Shown here: in pieces, positions 6,410-9,655 of the stretch | How the letters are laid out: the number at the start of each line of letters is the position of its first letter | Numbering within the stretch: position 1 is the first letter of the stretch | Translations under genes and position numbers: made by a program | Assembly: GCA_964624765.1 (NCBI GenBank) | Contig: CAZUZO010000133.1 | Location: 1 to 9,655, forward strand | Length of the DNA stretch: 9,655 nt | Source of the DNA: JAGTVB01 sp964624765 | GTDB taxonomy: Bacteria; Pseudomonadota; Gammaproteobacteria; HK1 | Reading direction: 5' to 3' | Notes under the pieces: generated by a model | Seen by the model: only the letters and a program-made list of their open reading frames with translations | What the model was told of the DNA's origin: nothing | Databases searched by the model: none

Positions 6410-7099
6410 CTAATGTTGGGTTTTGCTGCCCACCGGCTCGATGCCCTTATGGGGGATGAAAAGTCCGCAGCCGATGGTGCGTCCCGGACCTAGCCCCTGC
6501 TGCTGCAAGCGCACCGATTGGTCCGGATTGAGACCCGCCACCATCACGCTGCGGGTAAAAAGGTTTCTCTCAGGGGTGGCGATGAGGCGGGCGATACCGC
6601 ACAGCAACTTGCGCACAGGGATTCCCATGCCCGCAAGCTCATCTGCCGCGTAGCGCACGAAGCGCAATTCATCTTGATCTTCGCTGGCGATCACATAGCG
6701 GGCAAAGAGTGTATCGATGGCGTTTAAGGGTCGCACGCTCGGTGTCTGCACCCGCAGCCAGTGACCGGCAACATCCAGTGTCGCCCCGCTCAGATGAGCC
6801 ACCTCTGCGATGCGGTGACTGGGCACTCGCAACGTCAACCGGGCGCGCCGCGAGAGATGCAATACCTCTTGTTCGACATCCTGGGGACGCATCCAACCGT
6901 TCCCCGAGGCTGCTCCGTGGATGACATGGATGCCGGCCCGTTTCTCGTCCCTTAGCCAGGGAAGCTTGTTTAGGATCGCTACCGAGAGAGCGTACGCATG
7001 GTCCAAGGGCAACATGGGGCACTCGATGCGAAACGATAGATCGACGATATCGTCGGCTACATCGGTCGGCACAGGCGATGAGTCTTCTTGCCAAAGCAT
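6410..7099 (-). CDS. Orphan Cas6-like RNA endonuclease, MYXAN/Cmx6 type
   Basis: A 229-residue protein that I match to the subtype I-MYXAN Cas6 (Cmx6) family. Hallmarks are VDLSFRIECPMLPLDHAYAL (19-38), LPWL (46-49), GIHVIHG (56-62), LSRRARLTLRVP (82-93), the RPLNAIDTLFARYV block (123-136) and the C-terminal glycine-rich loop GLGPGRTIGCGLFIPHK (202-218) used by Cas6 proteins for RNA binding. Cas6 enzymes cut precursor CRISPR RNA. There is no CRISPR array and no other cas gene in the window, so it must act on another RNA, act on a distant array, or be repurposed. H34 and H58/H61 are possible catalytic histidines; this cannot be settled by eye. The ATG at 7099 is 4 bp after the upstream gene's stop, so translation is probably coupled. 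The DsrC-like gene follows 50 bp later. Confidence 0.82.
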   Translation of the reverse strand: MLWQEDSSPVPTDVADDIVDLSFRIECPMLPLDHAYALSVAILNKLPWLRDEKRAGIHVIHGAASGNGWMRPQDVEQEVLHLSRRARLTLRVPSHRIAEVAHLSGATLDVAGHWLRVQTPSVRPLNAIDTLFARYVIASEDQDELRFVRYAADELAGMGIPVRKLLCGIARLIATPERNLFTRSVMVAGLNPDQSVRLQQQGLGPGRTIGCGLFIPHKGIEPVGSKTQH

Positions 7100-7103
7100 G
7101 ATC

Positions 7104-7808
7104 TTAGTTTACCGGTAGCTTTTCTTGTAACGCAGTGCGGTCAAACCACCACTGGTCCTGTACCAGCACGTCGACGACGTTGCGCAACCGAATGAGAAAC
7201 TTGGCTGGATCATCGAGCTCCAAGCGCTCTACCCAAGCGTCAAACTCCGGCTGTTCTCTCACGTTGCTGTGCTGGCGGGCGACGGTAGCCAACAGGCGAC
7301 CGGTGAACAAGCCGAGGTCCTCCCGTTCTTTGCCTTCACTGCGAAGATCAACGATGTAATGCGCGGTGGCCGCAGCCACCGCGGCGCCGTCGGCGTCCTC
7401 TGGGGTTTCATGTACAACATGTTGGAGCATCGCCACCGTCAACTCCGCGTTGACCGGATAGGTGACCGCTAGCCAAATGGCATGCCCAAGGGCCACTAGG
7501 GAATCCGCCTGATCGGCCAAAAATAACACCTCGCCGGCCTGGATCGCCGGCTCCCATCGCTCGAACGCAACGAAGTGATCAAACGCTTCCCGTGCCAGAC
7601 CCCATGCTTCCTGGCCCCTGTTCAGTTCGATCAGCGTGCGTGCGATCTCGAGTTGCAGCTGCGCTCGGGGCAGCGGTGAGTGCGATTGCGACTCTAATAA
7701 TCGCTCACGCAGCGCTAGGATGCGCGAGTCCAGCAGTGCTTTCGATTCCTGGTATTCCGTTGCCATCTCCTGGCTGGGGATTGCCGACTCGGGTCTGAGG
7801 TATTTCAT
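7104..7808 (-). CDS. All-helical protein of unknown function (234 aa)
   Basis: I do not recognise the family. The sequence is soluble and predicted almost wholly helical, with a repeat-like pattern reminiscent of TPR/SEL1 solenoids: AQLQLEIARTLIELNRGQEAWGLAREAF (49-76), AIQAGEVLFLADQADSLVALGHAIWLAV (88-115) and ELTVAMLQHVVHETP (122-136). The C terminus IRLRNVVDVLVQDQWWFDR (206-224) is distinctive. There is no cysteine, signal peptide or membrane segment. Candidate starts are the ATG at 7808 (MKYLRPE, chosen because the protein fold seems to begin there) and the ATG at 7823, five codons earlier; neither has a strong Shine-Dalgarno sequence. The frame is open up to 8003, but the extra part reads through intergenic sequence. 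Its stop is 4 bp from the Cas6-like start, so the two proteins may act together, for example as an adaptor and a nuclease (inference). Confidence 0.8.
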   Translation of the reverse strand: MKYLRPESAIPSQEMATEYQESKALLDSRILALRERLLESQSHSPLPRAQLQLEIARTLIELNRGQEAWGLAREAFDHFVAFERWEPAIQAGEVLFLADQADSLVALGHAIWLAVTYPVNAELTVAMLQHVVHETPEDADGAAVAAATAHYIVDLRSEGKEREDLGLFTGRLLATVARQHSNVREQPEFDAWVERLELDDPAKFLIRLRNVVDVLVQDQWWFDRTALQEKLPVN

Positions 7809-7957
7809 GACGGTGGTTTCCATGGGGCTTGGTAGGGCCCTCGGCCATTTGCAATTCTGACCTTGAATTTTTACTACGTTTCCAACGTCTTTGGCAATGC
7901 GATCACGGTGTTCGGTAGAGCGTGGTTGGCAGGACGCCGTAGCGGTCGACGGCCTGG

Positions 7958-8146
7958 CTAGCTCAAATAGCCGTTGAAAGCGCTTTCCAGTATGTCCTCC
8001 CAATTGTCCGGGGTGTCGGGAAACGGTGGCTTAATGTCCATGCGAAAGAAGCGTTCCGTCTTAGCACCCTCGCGCACCGCTTTTACCAACTCCGGGAACG
8101 CGGTGATGTCATAGCGCTGCAACAAGATTTCACTTAGATTCAACAT
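7958..8146 (-). CDS. Small acidic protein of unknown function (62 aa)
   Basis: A 62-residue protein starting MLNLSEILLQRYDITAFPEL. GAGGT (minus strand, 8156-8160) lies 9 nt before the ATG, a good Shine-Dalgarno sequence that supports expression. The N-terminal half is helical, a central KTERFFRMD leads into a Pro/Asp-rich segment IKPPFPDTPDNWEDILE, and the end is FNGYLS. It has no cysteine and no membrane segment. It lies 72 bp after the TauD-like gene and about 150 bp before the helical-repeat gene, in the same direction. It could be a small regulatory or adaptor protein, or a substrate for the oxygenases and the radical SAM enzyme of the locus. The P-P-x-P-D-x-P segment offers prolines and aspartates as possible hydroxylation sites, but that is speculation. 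Confidence 0.8.
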   Translation of the reverse strand: MLNLSEILLQRYDITAFPELVKAVREGAKTERFFRMDIKPPFPDTPDNWEDILESAFNGYLS

Positions 8147-8155
8147 GGCTGGGTG

Positions 8156-8160
8156 ACCTC
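8156..8160 (-). promoter_or_regulatory. Ribosome-binding site of the 62-aa gene
   Basis: GAGGT on the minus strand, 9 nt upstream of the ATG at 8146. It is the main evidence that this very short frame is a real gene. Confidence 0.6.
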
Positions 8161-8197
8161 GTAGGGTTTTCGGCCGACACGCGCACGGTCTCGGTTG

Positions 8198-8229
8198 GCT
8201 ATCGGGTGGCGTGGTTGTTTACGACCTCT
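8198..8229. repeat. Degenerate remnant of the window-edge repeat
   Basis: Bases 8198-8229 align with 15-51 over 29 identical positions, allowing one 4-base and one 1-base gap: both start GCTATCGGGT, continue GCGT...GGTT.TTT and end ACCTCT. It covers the stop codon and last few codons of the TauD-like gene. The other half of the element is not found nearby. Confidence 0.45.
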
Positions 8230-9196
8230 TAGGGTTCGAAGCCAGGGCCTTGGGCGTGGAATAAGCTGGCGAGGCTGTCACGCGATCGAAGTAGCGTGCC
8301 CGCAACACGAGACGTTGTTTGCCGTTGACCGGATCGTCGGAGAACGCCTCCCGCGTGTGCAACACATTGTTGCAAATGATGCCCTGCCCCGGCTTGAGAC
8401 GCACGCGCAGCACGTAAGGTGAATCGCCCGCGAGCAATTCCTGCAGCAACCCGACGGCGCTGCGGGTCAGGGTATCGTCGCGCCAGCGGATGGAACGGGT
8501 GCGGGCCGTATAGCGCATGTGCAGCGTTCCATCTTGGTCATGCACCGAGAAAACCGGCCCGGTGCGCTCTGGCCGCAACAGCCGGCCATTTTCACGGTTG
8601 CCTGGAATGGTCATGGTGTCGGGTGCACTGAGGGCACCCAGATACTCCGGGTTTCTGTCGCGCATGAGAATGTACAGTATTTCCGGGTCCAGTAGAGCGT
8701 TCGCCCCGCCCACCGCCGCATCGCAGACACAGTGCATGATGATGCCGCGCACGGGATGCCTGAGGTCGTTGTAGTAGCCGTCCGTATGCCAGTTGATGGC
8801 GCGGTTGGAGTAAGGGATGTATTCCCGAGCCCGACCCTCGGGGACGACTCGAATCGCAGCGATCCCATCTTCATCGGCGCATAGATTTCGGTCGAGCTGC
8901 CTGAGGCCGAGCTGCTGTCCTAAGGCGCGCACCATGGTCTTGGTAGGGGGGCTCGTGCTGCGCAGACTGTAGAGTGCCAGGTTGGTCTTGCGGCAAATGC
9001 TTGTGACGGCTTCGACTTCGGCTGCGCTGAGCGCGAAGGGATCCGCGATGTACACGGTCAGAGCACTTGGATCGGAGGGGTAGTCGCGGAGCTTTTCCTC
9101 GCGCCAGCGTGCGTAGGCGCTACAGTCGAGCAGATCAAACGGCCGTTCGCTCGCCATCCTATGGGGCGAGGGCTCGGTGCCCAACTTCACTCGCAT
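8219..9196 (-). CDS. TauD/TfdA-like Fe(II)/2-oxoglutarate dioxygenase
   Basis: A 325-residue protein with the TauD/TfdA fold. Iron ligands are H137 and D139 (NRAINWHTDGYYN) and H280 (CNNVLHTREAF); R295 or R299 in QRLVLRARYFDR is positioned to hold 2-oxoglutarate. Other blocks are GGANALLDPEILYILMRD (163-180) and GPVFSVHDQDGTLHMRYTAR (213-232). The frame stays open back to 9388, but that extension is translated from a MITE-like repeat. I start at the ATG at 9196 because GAGGAA (minus strand, 9204-9209) lies 7-8 nt upstream and the extension has no protein character. TauD/TfdA enzymes hydroxylate small molecules such as taurine or, in antibiotic pathways, carrier- or peptide-bound substrates. 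No sulfonate transporter is nearby, so taurine is unlikely. The last residues, NPKRS, lie in a degenerate repeat remnant. It is the first gene of the minus-strand run. Confidence 0.9.
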   Translation of the reverse strand: MRVKLGTEPSPHRMASERPFDLLDCSAYARWREEKLRDYPSDPSALTVYIADPFALSAAEVEAVTSICRKTNLALYSLRSTSPPTKTMVRALGQQLGLRQLDRNLCADEDGIAAIRVVPEGRAREYIPYSNRAINWHTDGYYNDLRHPVRGIIMHCVCDAAVGGANALLDPEILYILMRDRNPEYLGALSAPDTMTIPGNRENGRLLRPERTGPVFSVHDQDGTLHMRYTARTRSIRWRDDTLTRSAVGLLQELLAGDSPYVLRVRLKPGQGIICNNVLHTREAFSDDPVNGKQRLVLRARYFDRVTASPAYSTPKALASNPKRS

Positions 9197-9203
9197 GGCG
9201 TGA

Positions 9204-9209
9204 TTCCTC
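9204..9209 (-). promoter_or_regulatory. Ribosome-binding site of the TauD-like gene, next to the MITE edge
   Basis: GAGGAA on the minus strand is 7 nt before the ATG at 9196. It touches the terminal inverted repeat of the MITE-like element (from 9210), so the element sits directly behind the translation start region. This decides the start against the longer open frame. Confidence 0.65.
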
Positions 9210-9428
9210 AGAAGCTGTTTAAAAAATGTCACGAGCGCCGGCAGAGCAAGGCGCGCAGCGGCGACAAAATCGTCCGGAACGATTTTGAACAGCGTTAAGC
9301 TGGCCCCAAAGGGGCGAGCCCCAGGGATAGGGCGAGTCACCACCGCAGTGTACAAGGGAGTACATGAGGATGGCGAGCCACTGCGCAACGCAGCTACGGC
9401 AAGCGCAGTAGTTTTTGAAACAGCTTCT
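9210..9428 (-). mobile_element. Complete MITE-like repeat with terminal inverted repeats
   Basis: A 219-bp non-coding element bounded by AGAAGCTGTTT...AAACAGCTTCT; the terminal repeats match in 16 of the first 17 bases. It carries no transposase. Internal structure includes the stem 9265-9273 pairing with 9279-9287 (CAAAATCGT/ACGATTTTG, 5-base loop) and a GC-rich GGGGC/GCCCC/CCCC-TTT-GGGG region at about 9302-9330. No clear target-site duplication is visible. A second, 5'-truncated copy lies at about 3000-3183 on the opposite strand. Frames read through it, for example 9388-9197 and 9440-9219 on the minus strand, are repeat-borne and not credible genes. Confidence 0.88.
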
Positions 9429-9547
9429 TAGCCTGTTCACAGGGTTAAAGTTCTATGATACTGTATTTTAGAATAGTCTGAATTACTAACGAGTTTTGCT
9501 CGGCTGAGCTCTAGAGTTTTGGGTCACCGAGAAAGCCGTCAGGGCTA
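9429..9547. other. AT-rich non-coding gap upstream of the minus-strand operon
   Basis: About 120 bp without a credible gene, between the MITE-like element and the window-edge repeat. It contains an AT-rich core (about 9445-9500) that is the natural place for the operon promoter; TAAAAT on the minus strand (complement of 9465-9470) is a candidate -10, but no matching -35 is seen. If this is the promoter, the MITE lies in the 5' untranslated leader. Confidence 0.4.
9460..9477. promoter_or_regulatory. Imperfect palindrome, possible operator
   Basis: ACTGTATTTTAGAATAGT is an 18-bp imperfect inverted repeat (ACT...AGT ends, AT-rich centre) lying over the candidate -10 of the minus-strand operon. 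It resembles a dimer-type operator in size, but the symmetry is weak and it matches no consensus I can name. Confidence 0.2.
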
Positions 9548-9655
9548 AGAGGTTGTGGAAAAACCGTCGCGAGCGGCCCGAGAGCCAGGCGGACGGGGCT
9601 AAGCCGAGAGACATATCAGATAGATAGGCGAGGAGCGAGCACCGCCCAACGCCGC
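9548..9655. repeat. Left half of an inverted-repeat element at the window edge
   Basis: It begins with AGAGGTTGTGGAAAAACC (9548-9565), the partner of the inverted repeat at 34-51, and ends with the 16 bases that also open the window. The sequence between is GC-rich with no reading frame of interest. See the entry for the left edge. Confidence 0.6.

Noticed and set aside
6410..7099. CRISPR array expected next to a Cas6 gene
   Set aside because: Both flanks and the rest of the window were read for regularly spaced direct repeats; none are present.
8219..9196. Taurine dioxygenase function
   Set aside because: The fold fits TauD/TfdA, but no taurine or sulfonate transport gene is nearby and the context is an unknown modification locus.
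9460..9477. LexA-type SOS box
   Set aside because: The sequence contains CTGT but lacks ACAG at the required spacing.
1..9655. Plasmid or phage origin for a possible circular molecule
   Set aside because: No replication, partition, mobilisation, integrase or structural phage gene is present, so circularity is not supported by gene content.

Overview
The window reads as a chromosomal piece of a GC-rich proteobacterium, most likely a gammaproteobacterium of the sulfur-oxidising or methanotrophic kind. This is inferred from the protein families (a DsrC/TusE-family protein, a CCAEP-tail radical SAM enzyme, Fe(II)/2-oxoglutarate oxygenases) and from short interspersed repeats. There are no rRNA, tRNA, plasmid replication or transposase genes.

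Layout, plus strand: a [2Fe-2S]/FAD/NAD(P) reductase (109-1149), a protein I assign to the Sfum_1244 family (1953-2999), and two tandem Fe(II)/2-oxoglutarate oxygenases (3213-3824 and 3847-4518). A conserved-looking helical protein of unknown function lies on the minus strand at 1201-1779, convergent with the reductase. Layout, minus strand, read right to left: a TauD/TfdA-like oxygenase (9196-8219), a 62-residue acidic protein (8146-7958), an all-helical unknown protein (7808-7104), an orphan Cas6 of the MYXAN/Cmx6 type (7099-6410), a DsrC/TusE-like protein lacking both catalytic cysteines (RspA type, 6359-6021), and a radical SAM protein with a C-terminal CCAEP tail (5900-4515). The minus-strand genes are co-directional and probably co-transcribed. 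They converge on the plus-strand oxygenase pair, and the two stop codons share bases at 4515-4518.

The genes look like one functional locus. A Cys-less DsrC homologue (probably regulatory or scaffolding), a Cas6-type RNA endonuclease with no CRISPR array, a radical SAM enzyme with a redox-active Cys-Cys tail, a candidate electron donor and three different 2-oxoglutarate oxygenases lie together with four unknown proteins. The simplest reading is an uncharacterised modification pathway acting on a protein or RNA. The substrate cannot be read from sequence; the 62-residue protein is one candidate.

Two families of short non-coding repeats decorate the locus. One is a ~220-bp MITE-like element with terminal inverted repeats: one copy (9210-9428) is complete and one (about 3000-3183) is 5'-truncated. 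Each copy lies immediately upstream of a 2-oxoglutarate oxygenase start codon and in the same orientation relative to that gene. The second family forms both ends of the window. The first and last 16 bases are identical, and joining the ends would rebuild a 143-bp element with inverted-repeat ends. A degenerate piece of it also sits at the stop codon of the TauD-like gene.
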